A stretch of DNA of 21,421 nt from positions 1 through 21,421 of the forward strand of contig JAYMTF010001767.1 in assembly GCA_036897485.1 (NCBI GenBank), given 5' to 3'. The stretch's first letter is position 1; each line of letters begins with the position of its first letter. A model generated the notes under the pieces. It made no database searches. It saw only the letters and a program-made list of their open reading frames with translations, and was not told where the DNA came from. Shown piece by piece: positions 1 through 11,039 of this stretch. Source of the stretch: Pelargonium nanum (taxonomy: Eukaryota > Streptophyta > Magnoliopsida > Geraniales > Geraniaceae). The position numbers and the translations under genes were made by a program.

Positions 1-58
1 CAGGTCTGTGATGCCCTTAGATGTTCTGGGCCGCACGCGCGCTACACTGATGTATTCA
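1..58 (+). rRNA. 18S rRNA fragment (partial, truncated)
   Basis: Bases 1-58 read like the conserved 3' part of plant nuclear 18S rRNA, including the run TTCTGGGCCGCACGCGCGCT and the following TACACTGATGTATTCA. The match stops sharply at base 58: 18S continues with ACGAG, while the window continues with GAGGAGAAAT. It is a fragment and not a working rRNA gene; more of it may lie to the left of the window. It abuts the 3' side of the tRNase Z gene. The identification rests on recall of the conserved 18S sequence, without a database search. Confidence 0.85.
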
Positions 59-404
59 GAGGAGAAATAAGGAAAATGAAAATGGGCTAGATAGGATAGG
101 TAAGAAGATGAAGCAACTGTTGAATGCTAAGATTTGCGCGCTAATTGCTCTCAAAAGTCGAAACCATTTGACAGAACAGTTTTGGTTAATATGGTTATGG
201 CAATCACACATGAACATAATTTGACAAAAAAGATACCATACTTGAATCATTCAAATACCTCACAACAACAAATGACAAATTTAATGTACACGACAAACGC
301 AGTATATGATTTTCGTAACAGCGCCACACCCTGTCCCAACTTTGTGTACATACCTTTGTTCAAACTGCTGTGTGGAGCAAACAGCCCGAGTGGCCAACCA
401 CATC

Positions 405-3400
405 TCATGTGAAACCTTCAAGCAATGCAGAAACACGCTCTGCCAAAGCTGGAGGTAATGCAGATATTGCTTCTTCGATTTCCTGATTGGTTCACCACAA
501 TCTAACTCATTAAATTTGAAAATAAATGCAAATACGAGCGATGAACCGAGACTGACATAGGCAATAAAATCAACAACCAACCATAAGGTTTAGTATATAC
601 CACCCGTAGGATTCATTTTTACAAATAATTGGGGCAAATTGATCAATACACAATCTGAAGCACTCACATGACCTTACCTGAGGTCTGTAGCGAGCTGAAA
701 AGTGTATCAAAAGGATTGCTTTGTTTTTGAACTTATCTGCGTGACTCGCTATCTGGAAGACACATACATGTATTTTGAACAAGAAGATTATTAGATAACA
801 AGTAATCAGCACCCAAGCATGCAAAATAAGATCGTTTAAAGATAATACTGCACCTCAGACAAATGAGTGTGCCCATATTCTCTTGCATGTTCCACTTTCA
901 CCGCATTATCAACAAATGTGCTCTGCATCAAGAGACGTGAAATAAGATGCCATGAATGCTACAAGTGTGCTGCATTTTGGAATTCCAGAAATCACAAAAA
1001 TAACTTTCCAAGCTGCGAGAGAAGAAACAAACACAAATACATATAAAAGGTCTAGCTAACATTTTCTGATTAGCATCGCACCTGCTACTAAGGTCATCAG
1101 CCTTCATTACCTTTTTCCCCACTCTTCGCTCTTGCATTTATATTATATATAGAATAACACATGAAGAATTACAAGGTCAACAATACAATTAACTAAAAAT
1201 GATTACTTTCCATCTACTTGGATGTCCCTCATAGTAACATCCAGGATCCATCTGAGACTGTAAAGACCATAGCTTCAGCCAGTGGAAGCTTTGAGTTGGT
1301 TATTATTTTTAGTTTAACTCAGAAACTAGAGACTTTATACTCAATTTTTCGTGAGAGTGAAATTTATTCCAGTCAGAAAGGAACAGGCTCGGTCACGTGT
1401 ATGGTATCAGAATACACCTAAAAAAAAAGTATTTGTATTTTGGCAAGAGCTGAAAAGCAATTACCAATGGAGGTTTGCAGAGGCACAAAAGCAAGACGAT
1501 ATTTTGTAACAATAATACCATAAAAAAAAGTTTAAATCCCAACATACAGTTAACGTACGTAAATGGTATAAACATAATGACGAGAAGTTTATTCCTTCTC
1601 TTGTCCTTTCTTATTTGATTTGGAAGTAACTCTTGTTCAAAACTTCAAATATATCATGTAACTAATTTACACTTATTTGTTCTACATGCATATAAATTGA
1701 GAATATCCCCGACAGCATTCTTTGTTTTCATGACATTTTTTCAAAACATAACAGTCATACATTTCAGTTCATTTCCTAAATTACTGCAATTCAGTCTGCA
1801 AAAGAACTGATGTTCTTTATCAGAAAACTCCAAAATTAGGTACATAACTAGATGAGAGCTCACGATTGGTGCGAGAGGATACAAGGAATCCAAATAAGTA
1901 GACCTTGATTATGGACAATGTCCTACTTCCACACAAGATAACTTTTCTTTTATCAGCTTTGCCTTGATGATTTTCAGTTTCAGAGATAAAGATTATGGGC
2001 AAAATCCTGAGAGTCTATTTTTAGGTATAATTGCTAAAAAAAATGGATAACATAACTAAACCCACAATATGCAAATGATTCATAGAATTATTATTCAGTT
2101 CCATATATAAACAGAAAAACAAGAGAAATAAGTGACCCTTGTGATAGAACATATGTTTATTGAAAATTATTCGACACACCTCCATTACAAGAATTTTTGC
2201 TTCCATAACATCAATGTTCGTTTCATCAAGTATAAAGTCAGACGTAGTGTCACCTGTAAACGCAACTTCAGGGGATGACACAGTGTATGTAATCTGCAAA
2301 TATGAACAACATCCATATTATCAAGAAGGTTTAAAATAAGAGGAAAATGATAGGTGAGATTGTTGACAAAAAGTGCAATGAACTGAAAATGTGAGAATAA
2401 AAGGGCAAGTTCATGACATGAGAAGAAAATCAATATTCAATAACATGACAAAATAGAAACATAAAATAATAGCCGCTGGAAAGATAGAGGGAGCCTAAAA
2501 GATATTTTTAGTAGTAGAGTCAATCATCTATTTACCAGGACTTGTATTCTTAATTCAGTTGCATAAATTTCTATGGGCACATTCATAAAATATTAACACA
2601 GAAACATAGTCAATAAAATCCCTATTATGTCATATGAAGCTCAAAGATGTCTTCCACCCAGTATCATGTCAACAATAGAGAAGAACAAAAGTGTTCTATT
2701 ATGACTTTGCCTCATGTTCAAAATTTCTTACATGAATGACAAAGAAATGAGCATGAAGACAAATAGCAATCAAGGGGTTGCAAAGTTGGAAATAGAATAT
2801 GATGACGGATAATGCCCTAACCCTATCATGACACACCTCCAAACCTGACAACTTCAACTTCTTGATCTCATTCCCAGAAAGCCCAACATATTCTGGCTTA
2901 AGCTTTTGTCTGACAGAGTAAAGTACATAACCCTGTGTCATATATTATTCAAAGGCAGTAAGTACTTAAATAGAAATAGAATCCGAATGAGTGCAGTTCA
3001 CCACATAAATACAAATATAAATACGTATGAGGCTTACTTGGCTTGGAATGACATGGTATGTCCTAAAAGCTCTTACCTTGAGGTCCTTCCTAAGATAAAA
3101 CTCTTCTCCTGCAGACACAAGAGCTCACTATATTGGTCACTCAAATAGTTAAATGAAAGACATGGTCTTGTATTGGGAAATTACCAACATTGAGGCCAAT
3201 TAAATTATGCTTCAGCTCTGAATGGTCCATACTTCTATGCACCTCAAAGAGTTTTTGCACGTCTTCTTGAATAGAAGTGGGTACTATAATTGTCGGGGGT
3301 TTCATACTATATAACCCACGGGTAGCAACATACATGGGTAATCCTCCCTGAGAAAATTCAAAACCATGTTATTAGTACTAACTGAACAACAACACATAGT

Positions 3401-3991
3401 CGAAGAATAATCAGGTGGTTTTCCCCTTCGACGAATGAACTATCAAATCAGTAATTTGAAATGCCAATACATTTATTTTAGCACACAGATTTCAGATTGA
3501 AGCCACACTTGAATACCTAATGATCTACAACATTTGATGAAAACATGGAAGCTCTTAAAATTCATGAAAATTATTTTGAACCTAATATTCCAAAATCCAC
3601 ATATGAACAAAGAGAGGCTCAATCAACAAACATGAAGAAGTTAATTGCAACATAGACAACAATTTAAATACCTTCCATCTTCCTCAAACAAAATTCTAAG
3701 CTGAATCAAATTCCAATGTTACCACAATCGTAGAGTTGAATAATGGAAAAAAAGAAAGGAACTGACAATGTGATCCATGTGACCGTGAGAGATAAAGAGG
3801 AAGTCTTGAGAAATGGCACGAGCAGGGCATCGACCAATATCGAAAGCAGAATTGAGAGATGGGAAAATAACGCAAGTTTCTTGGCCTCCAATGGACAATC
3901 CCTCCACTGGGTACCCTTCAATTGTCAATCCCTTGCTCTTCTTGGCCTCTACCGATACTCTCTCTGTTTTTGTCTTCACCGAGCTTCTCAT
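405..3991 (-). CDS. TRZ1/TRZ2-like: Short-form tRNase Z (ribonuclease Z, 3' tRNA processing endonuclease), 8 exons, 296 aa
   Basis: This metallo-beta-lactamase-fold enzyme cuts the 3' trailer from precursor tRNAs; plant short forms act in cytosol/nucleus or plastid. Exons on the minus strand are 3991-3767, 3347-3185, 3108-3038, 2932-2837, 2293-2180, 922-854, 752-678 and 482-405. All introns are GT-AG, and the exons sum to 891 nt, close to the roughly 280 aa of Arabidopsis short forms. The zinc-binding motif HGHMDH is at residues 69-74. Other motifs are GGLPMYVATRGLY after the exon 1/2 join, PEVAFTGDTTSD near 193-204, HAREYGHTHLSE near 235-246 and HFSARY at 263-268. The ATG at 3991 is the first after an in-frame TAA. 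About 20 basic, Ser-rich residues precede the conserved IEGYPVEGLSIGG; they could be a targeting or nuclear sequence (inference). Intron 5 is long (1.26 kb). No stop or frameshift is seen. Exon edges are a hand model without transcript support. Confidence 0.93.
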
Positions 3992-4136
3992 TATTTACTA
4001 CTGGCACTGAGGAAGAGAAGCAACCAACAAAGACGAAGCTTGGAATTGTAGTAGTATTTGGACAGGGACGACTGACGAGGGAAGCATTCAAATACCTAAT
4101 CAACAGCACAAGTGAAGGAGCATAGGCCTTGTAGCC

Positions 4137-4142
4137 TGGGCC
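4137..4142 (-). promoter_or_regulatory. Possible site II element upstream of tRNase Z
   Basis: TGGGCC (plus strand; GGCCCA on the minus strand) lies about 150 bp upstream of the tRNase Z ATG. Site II-type TGGGCC/T motifs are common in plant promoters of translation and RNA-processing genes. A six-base match is weak evidence alone. No convincing TATA box was seen for this gene, which would suit a housekeeping promoter. Confidence 0.3.
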
Positions 4143-5062
4143 TTCTGCTAATTCTCCTCTATGGGCAAAATTTCACAATTTTTGAGTTCCGACCATATTT
4201 TTCCCTACTCTGGCTCAATTTGAAATTTGTCGGGTCAGATAAACTCACAAATTTTAGTGTATTTTATGCCTACAACCTCAAATTCGACTCGCGTGGATCA
4301 AACCCGAACAAACTGATATACATTTAGGGTCGGGTTGGGGTTCAACAACTCGACCCGATCCTAAATTTGTCAGCTCTATCAAGACCATCCTAAATATGAC
4401 CATTTCTATTTAAGGTTATCTTATTTGTTGTGGGTGGGATGGGTCATCCTTGAAATGTTTGACCTAAAAAGGTTTGTTAGAACGTTATTTACGTTAGTCA
4501 CCTGTTTGTGGCTTAGCTTGTTTGATGTATGAACGGCAATACAAGCTTTGATCCCTTTCTTTCTTTTTGTTCAAAAAAATATATTATGATCCTTGTATAT
4601 GTAATAATGAAATCAATGTGATAACTTGTGAGAGACTCAGAGATGACTCTAGAGAGTATTTTTAGAGAGAGAAAAGGAAAGTCTAGTAAATTGTGAGGAT
4701 TCAGTCTTCTTATCAAGAAGATGATATTTATACTTACAAGTCAAACTCGTCACGTGTCGTTGTGTGGTTGGTTGTTGGAGGAGCAGGGTCTTCTCTGTGT
4801 GTTGGAGTTCTAGACTTATAGGCACCCTGACTACAAGTGTTAGATAAGATTCCTAACTTCTAAACGCCCTTCTAGAATTGTGGGGAGGTGTTAAGGCCCT
4901 AAGAGCCTCTACCGCTTTGGGTAGAGTTTTACTAAGACATCTCGGTGATGGCACAACAAGATGGGGAGACTTGAAAGTGAACAAGAGAGGTGGAGAATTT
5001 TGAACGTGACCCGAAAATGTGAGTTGAGAATCTATTATATGAGATACGTATTGTTACCTTCA
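4143..5062. other. Intergenic, no gene recognised
   Basis: This AT-rich stretch holds no supported gene. Around 4325-4365 there are GGGTCGGGTT and ACTCGACCCGATC motifs facing each other, a pattern often left by old plant transposons, but ends and target duplications could not be defined. 4560-4720 is AT-rich with several stops in every frame. Confidence 0.4.
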
Positions 5063-5404
5063 TCAAGGCATCGAAAGTGACCCAGCTAGCGGCGTACAAG
5101 GCAACATCACCGTTCTCGTCGCAATAAAGGTAGTCTCATAGCAATCTTTTGTTGCAAGGAGCTTTTTTTTAATCGTGGCGAGAGCTATCCCATGGGAAGG
5201 AAGGTTTTCCACGTGAGCAACATTCATAGGAGCAAGCTTCGGGATTGTAGGGTGTTTTGGGAGCAAGTCAGTGGGGGCAGGCTTCGGGGGAGAATCTGTG
5301 GGCATGCTTTTGGAGCAAGTCCACTAGGGCCACTTCAGGCACAATGTTTTGGGAGCCTACTTTGGGAGCAAGATCTTTGGGTTCCTAACGGCTCAATCTT
5401 GTAG
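5063..5404 (-). other. Proline-rich degenerate repeat region, possibly a decayed coding remnant
   Basis: On the plus strand the motif (G)GGAGCAAG recurs at 5229, 5259, 5312 and 5364, about 30-50 bp apart, within GC-richer sequence. The minus strand has an 80-codon open stretch ending at 5063, rich in Pro and Lys (for example KPAPTDLLPKHPTIPKLAP). No family is recognised. It may be a low-complexity gene or transposon remnant, or simply a diverged tandem repeat that stays open by chance. Confidence 0.3.
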
Positions 5405-5718
5405 GACGAGAATTTCTTCTTCGTGATGGAGCATTGCCCGAACGTGAAAGTGTGATTTCGTGAGTGCAAATGTATTGGTCACGGGACGAGCTTATATAGA
5501 GTTAAGCTTCGAGGCACCTGATTTTTTATAAAGAGTTTCAGAGAAGTTTTAGGGGACTAAAATTGGAGAAGAGGTTCGGTCGATGTGTTGTTTGGCTGGC
5601 ACCACGTGTCGAGTTATCATTCTTCGTTTCAACTTATGAATTTTTTTTATGTAGCACCACGTAGTATTAGGTTAATAATTAATTTTATAATGTTGTGTTG
5701 TTGGTTGATGTATTTCAG

Positions 5719-5964
5719 ATGACTGATGATCAAAATATCGCCACTGATGAAAGGTTATTGAGAAAGAAGTTTCATGTCCTCTACAAGGCAAGATAGAAAA
5801 ACAACCATGGTTTTGATACTAGACTTTCTGGTGACACAAGTTCTAATGAAAAGATGCTGAATTCAGATTGTAAGGATAGAGTTCATACATGGCCATGTAA
5901 GTATCCTTGTAAGGTTTGTAAATGCCATCCAAAAACTAATGGGTTTTCATGTAGAGATGGGTAG
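5719..5964 (+). pseudogene. Unrecognised coding remnant with a Cys-rich tail, one internal stop
   Basis: Preceded by a splice-acceptor-like TGATGTATTTCAG, this frame opens with ATG (MTDDQNIATDERLLRKKF), hits a TAG at 5794, then stays open for 55 more codons to a TAG at 5962. The second part carries Cys residues in the run CKYPCKVCKCHP, suggestive of a short zinc-binding segment. The composition looks more protein-like than the surroundings, but no family is recognised. It lies 3' of the carboxypeptidase gene on the opposite strand. It may be a decayed exon or a transposon fragment. Confidence 0.25.
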
Positions 5965-6302
5965 GCTAAAATGATGATTTTTCAATGAATTACCATTTAG
6001 ACCTGTTTAAGATGAAGGGTTTAGATTGCTTATGTCAATAAGCTGTCCTATATTTAATCCAAACCTCACTGTACAATCTGATGAGTATTGTACTTGTTAT
6101 AGAAGCATGAAATGGACTATCTGTGAAACTATTCAATCCAAATCCAATGCAAACAATGAGAACCAATTATATATGTTTCCTCTAAGCTACACAAAACTAA
6201 AATCTTTGCCAAATGAATTGCTCTTTCTGGCTTATTGTTTCTGTTGCTCAAAACCCTTCACTATAACAACAAGCAACTCGTCAATTCGTGGCTGTAACGC
6301 GA

Positions 6303-9300
6303 TCATTCATCGATGGAAGGCCGTGTTGTATTGGGCAATCTCCGGCCTGCAACAAAGTTAGAGAAGAGGTGCAGGGCTCTTGATGGCTGCGAGTAAGGTA
6401 CCATATGAGCAGCACCCCTTACTGTCGCGAAAGTTAATAGATTTCCATACTCGGTTGCCCAACCTCCAACCTACAAAAGTAATAGATAGACAACATCAGT
6501 AGTTTATCATCTACCGTAGAGTAATACATAACCTACCATAAATAATCAAGTTACACTCCTACCTGTTTTTTGTGGAACCAAGTTCCATATGGTACCGTGT
6601 TTTGGAGCTTCATATCGTGAGCTAATTCACGAACAAGAGTGCGAGAGCCGAGTAAAGGAACAACAGAATCTTGATCCCCACTGCAATCAGTTCAAAAACA
6701 ATATTTATACATATTATCAGTATGGAGTTTACTGCCCGTTATGTAAAATTGCACTTCATGAATTATCTTCACTTAATTTTTTCTAGTACTCGACCAAATA
6801 GAAACATAGTGTGCAATGTGAAATCACCTGAAAATCCAAACGGGGATGTGATTTTGCAGAATGGTTTTGAGCAAAGGAAGAATGTTGATGTTACCATCAG
6901 TATCACTGTAATTTAAGACACTGCAAGAGAGGAAATGCGAAAATTATAAACTTATTTTAAAATATTAATATCAGAAACTTGTTGCCAGCATGTTAGTTGA
7001 ACTGAAAGTTATTGAGAATAACACGGTATTGTAATCTAGGATAGTCTAACACAAAATACAAACGGATTAAAGAGCTTCTTTTTTTTGCTCAGAAAGAATA
7101 AAGTGCTTCTTATAGTTACCAGGAATAAAACTTACCCACTGCACATTGACCAGCTGTATGGTAAGTTTGTTCGATTTGCATGAAGAGCCTTCTGAACCTC
7201 AGGAAGGTTGAAATAGAAACGCCTTTCATAGCTCATACAAACGTCAACACCAACACTAATCTTAGTAGCCTGCAAAAAAAGAGAATTTCATGATAAACAT
7301 GAAGCAACAAGAAGTAAAAAGTAACATAAAAATATATATGGATATGAAGAGAGTACCATTTTCCGCAATCGCAGTTCTTGTTCTACTATAGACGGATAAC
7401 AAACATCAAGAATTACATCATAATTGTTTATATAATCACCAACAATTTGGTTGGCCTTGGCAATGGCATCATTGCATGTCTGGCTCACATTGTGAGGACT
7501 TGCATAGGTATAGTCATCAAAATCACATTCGTTCATGATGGTAAGACCAATCTCATCGGATATCATTCCATGCGACCAAAAGAATTCATATGTTGCTGGG
7601 GTATCACGATCAAGATTAAGAAGTGGATTGCCGATCTAATCAGAGAACCCAAATGAAAAGGGTTATGATAAATTATGAAACACAAACCAATTGTAGCATT
7701 TAGAAGAAAATTTAACAAATGCAGACTACACAATAAGAAAACATAATGAATGGAAATAAACATGTGAGATATTCTTACAGCGACTCCTTTGATATTGAAC
7801 TTTAAACCAGTGGAGTGCGCATTGTGGTCCAGTAAAACGATAGCCAATTGAGGTATGTAGTGTCCTATACAACAAAAATTAACGTGTAAAGTAAAATCAA
7901 TTAAAGTCACTATAATTATTATGACATTTAACACAGTCAAGCCATGGTAACGACGAGGAATGAATGGATAGCTCCAAATATGCAGGCTATTCAATTGTCT
8001 TATGCTATTACAGCTTGTTTTTGCTTTTATATCCACAAAATAACTCTTAGCGTGGGCGAGCTCTGTTACTTAATTAGTGACTCTAACCTAGGACCTTAGT
8101 GTTCGAGCATACTACACAGCCAGAAGAACGTACCGGAAGTGGCAGTCCAAAATTACAAATAGCATACTGTTTCTCTATCCATATTAACACTATGACGTTC
8201 GTAAAATGGCATCGTCTTTTACAAAATCTCAATTGACGTTAACAAGATATTTGAGATTTTCTCCAAACTGCAGAGCTAATAATTACAATGAATAGTCCCA
8301 AAACTTCTTATAGTTTTGAATAAGAGTATACTTTTGCAGTTGAAACCATAATGAATTTCAGATAAAAAACCTGCATAGCTTTCTCCGGTAAGAAACAATT
8401 CTCTGGATTTGAATTCTGGAAACTTCTCATACCAATTCAACAAGAAAGTGTGCATATCCAGGGCTGCCAAATAGTAATAAACAATTGAGACAGGACAAAA
8501 CCGATGAACACGAATTATTGATAGAGCCAAAATTCTTAATTTATTTAGTTTTGAGATGTTACCAGTGGCGGCATCCCCAATATTGTAATCTGAAGTAGTA
8601 TTCGAATATGACCATCCTACCCCAGCAGGAGACTCCACAAATAGGAGATTCGATGCTACCAAGCAGAAAGAACAGAAATCAGCAATCATGAATTGTGAAA
8701 ATAGCTGGTTTCACTAAATATGGCCTCGTGAGATACCTCTATTCCATGACATTGGATTCAATCGGAGGCCTCTACCATCACCTCTCGGAAAAAATGGACC
8801 TAGTTCTGTAAAGGCACCTCCACCAACAGAGGAGCAACCTGGGCCTGAACATGGTAAAATTGCAGCATTATATTTAAGAGGAAAAAAAAAATTAGAAATT
8901 TCAGCAGTTCTCAGTTTCCTATGAGCTCCAGTTACTGGAATCTTGATACCCCAAACAAGTATAATAAAATAATTGGTTGTTTGCGAACCAGTATCTTATT
9001 TCAAACGCTGGATTTGAGATAAATCAAGTGTTTCGATAACGTTACCATATGGATTTGGCTCAAATCCAATAGCATTCTAAACATGCCTACAACATAAGAG
9101 TTCAAATAACAACCCTTACTTTACCATTTGAAATTCCGTAATTTCCCAAACTTTTGAAATACAACATTTCAAATCCCAAATGATAAATTTCAAATCAAAC
9201 CCATATGCCCAAATGCAACAAAGTTGGAATCTTGACAACCTACATTGTCAGGGATTTGGGAAATGGTAATGTTCTCTTCAGTTCAAAAATTAAAAACAAA

Positions 9301-9645
9301 ACAATACTACTAAAAACAGATCCACATCTCAGAACCAGAACAATTCAATAAAAAATTGAAGTGAAGACACAAAAAAAGAGAAGTGTGGAAATGAGGACCT
9401 CCATTGAGCCAAAGAGTGAGAGGTTTTTTGTGCGGCTCGTTGTCGGCTTCAACAAAGTAGTAAAACAAGGACCTCCCAGCTTTCGCATCCACATCAACGT
9501 AGCCGGAAAATTGCCGGAACCCAACCGGAGGCTGACCGGGAAGCTTCACCACCAGATCTTCATCTGGGAACCCACTAATCGAAACCACCAAAACACCCAG
9601 CAACAACAAACCCACTAATCTACCGCCAAACCAGAACCTACCCAT
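6303..9645 (-). CDS. SCPL42/45-like: Serine carboxypeptidase-like protein (peptidase S10), 10 exons, 472 aa
   Basis: This secretory-pathway S10 peptidase is predicted to remove C-terminal residues at acid pH, in vacuole or apoplast. Minus-strand exons: 9645-9399, 8844-8737, 8655-8563, 8463-8371, 7864-7779, 7635-7357, 7269-7136, 6920-6828, 6680-6563, 6470-6303. All junctions are GT-AG and in phase (1419 nt with stop). Residues 1-25 form a signal peptide with a Leu/Val core. The oxyanion-hole motif NGGPGCSS spans the exon 1/2 join (81-88). Catalytic residues are Ser178 in GESYAG, Asp382 in SGDQDSVVP and His439 in [25 protein letters not shown] lies in exon 3. Exon 6 carries the Cys-containing linker region that some family members cleave to two chains. 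Several N-glycosylation sites are visible (SNTT, HNVS, ANRT, LNYS). The C-terminal [10 protein letters not shown] fits the SCPL42-45 type subgroup (from memory). No lesion was found. Substrate is unknown; some S10 relatives are acyltransferases, but the peptidase-type motifs are kept here. Confidence 0.94.
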
Positions 9646-9705
9646 CTCAAGATTTGCTTCAAATTCTCACTCACTCACTTCAAATTCTGCAAAACAATTG
9701 CAGTA

Positions 9706-9712
9706 TTATATA
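9706..9712 (-). promoter_or_regulatory. TATA box of the carboxypeptidase gene
   Basis: The minus strand reads CCTATATAATAC, with TATATAA at 9712-9706, 61 bp upstream of the ATG at 9645. Transcription would be expected to start near 9678, giving a short 5' UTR. Repeated CACTCACTCAC (plus strand), i.e. a GTGAGTGAGTG run, lies between the TATA box and the ATG. Confidence 0.5.
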
Positions 9713-9719
9713 GGAATTA

Positions 9720-10716
9720 AAGGAGGAGTATTTAATTTGTTTATTTCCGTAAATAACAATGATATGATGACGTAATGGTGCGTGTTTTTCAGCTGATATT
9801 GTTACATGAAGCACGTTAAAATAAAGTTATGGACAGATTCCAGGCGGACAGAGCTGAAATGGAGTTAAAAATCTGAAAAAATCAAATGTAGATACTCCTA
9901 TAAATGGGCATAATACATGGAGAAACAAAGGTTTGGAGGTTAGAGAAGGTGGAGATATGGGAATGATTTTTTACTTTAATTGCTATTTTTGGGTAGTCTA
10001 CACTATGACTATATGCCCTTTTTTGTTTTATTTTAAAAAAGTGTTGGATAATAAAAAAATAAATGAACTTCAAAAAAATATTTGAATTTAAAAAGAAAAG
10101 GAATTCCCGCCATCTTAATTGAATGGTTTAAAATGGTAGGTGACTAAGTGTAGGTAAAATTGACAATTTTGATCCGAATTTGCAGACATTGAAATCAAGT
10201 TCGAAAAAAATTTGATTGGATCTGATCTGATAAATTTCTTATTGATCGTATTTTTCTTGCAAAAAATAAAACAAAATTGGTCAAACCGAATGGAACAAAT
10301 CATGTCATTTTGCACTAAAATTCAAATTTCATTTGAACTGAGTCGAACTCCTTTCAAATCGGATACGAATGACTCTTTTCGGTCTGAAATCCAAATTGTC
10401 GTCTCTAATTGTCGGTGCCAATTTCTGTAGAGCATGCATATTCTTTAACAACCTTACAGCCAGACTATTACCTCATATATTGTCGAGGTTGTCTTTGTGT
10501 TCGACTCAACGATTATTGTGGTTCATTACATTTTTTAGTTGTTAATAAGATAATATTATATAACTGATGTTGTTCTCGATGGAAATATGTCAACCAATGT
10601 GATTCGAATATTTTTTTTAATCTGAAATCAAGTCTGGAACGGTGTCTTATATGTCTTCTTTTCCAAGTGTTAGAGTTTCTGACTTAGTACGAATTCAGGT
10701 CTTCTGGTCTTCGGAT
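9720..10716. other. AT-rich intergenic DNA, no gene recognised
   Basis: This kilobase upstream of the carboxypeptidase gene contains short open frames only (63-72 codons), none with a recognisable product. 10060-10110 and 10200-10290 are A/T runs. The right end (about 10550-10716) would be the start of the internal part of the minus-strand LTR-like piece described next, but no protein similarity could be seen there. Confidence 0.4.
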
Positions 10717-11034
10717 ATTCTAATACCAAGTCGTAGTAGTGATCCACGTCCGGTCAATGATTGTGGGCCTGCGCAGGTAACGCGCCATTAAGCGGAGCCC
10801 CGGATGTGTGTCCGAGGAAGCGCCTCCTGCGTGAGAGTAAGATCTCTACAAAAATAGAAAATGATAATTGATTGAGAATCAAATCTCCGTAGTTCGCTTG
10901 AATTAACGAAGAACGCACGAAGATTTATGAAGAACACACGAAGAACGCTTGAGAGCGTTTTCGAGTTCTTACGAATGTGCTTTTTAGGGTAAAGTGATTG
11001 AATCTGATTATGTGGGCTTGAGACTCCTTTTATA
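10717..11034 (-). mobile_element. LTR-like segment with TATA box and degenerate primer-binding site
   Basis: Read on the minus strand, TATAAAAGG (TATA at 11034-11028) is followed by about 290 bp resembling an R/U5 leader, then TGGTATTAGAAT at 10728-10717. That last motif resembles the initiator-Met tRNA primer-binding site TGGTATCAGAGC, with 3 mismatches in 12. The order TATA, leader, PBS is that of a 5' LTR read leftward. The U3 start is not clear and no matching second LTR in the same orientation was found, so this is a remnant or solo piece. The leader holds short repeats built from GAAGAACGCACGAAG (plus strand, 10909-10950). Confidence 0.4.
10779..10827 (-). repeat. Inverted copy A of a 50-bp motif (partner at 18917-18964)
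   Basis: Read on the minus strand this begins GAGGCGCTTCCTCGGACACA, continues through CATCCGGGGCTCCGC and ends TTAATGGCGCGTT. Copy B at 18917-18964 on the plus strand reads GAGGCGGTCCCCCGGACACA, then CATCCGAGACTCTGC and TTAACGGTGCGTT. The two share about 80% of bases, including an uninterrupted CGGACACACATCCG. Within that core, CGGA and TCCG can pair around a CACACA loop. Confidence 0.65.
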
Positions 11035-11039
11035 GTCCA

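Noticed and set aside
3743-4051. 102-codon plus-strand open frame
   Set aside because: It is the antisense of tRNase Z exon 1, whose frame carries the conserved HxHxDH motif.
4321-4370. GGGTCGGG/CGACCCG inverted words
   Set aside because: Too short and diverged to define an element.
8940-9260. Possible MITE in carboxypeptidase intron 1 (TTTCAAACGCTGG and AAATCCCAAATG words)
   Set aside because: Opposing words hint at inverted ends, but neither ends nor a target duplication could be placed.
9361-9618. 85-codon plus-strand open frame
   Set aside because: Antisense of carboxypeptidase exon 1, including its signal peptide.
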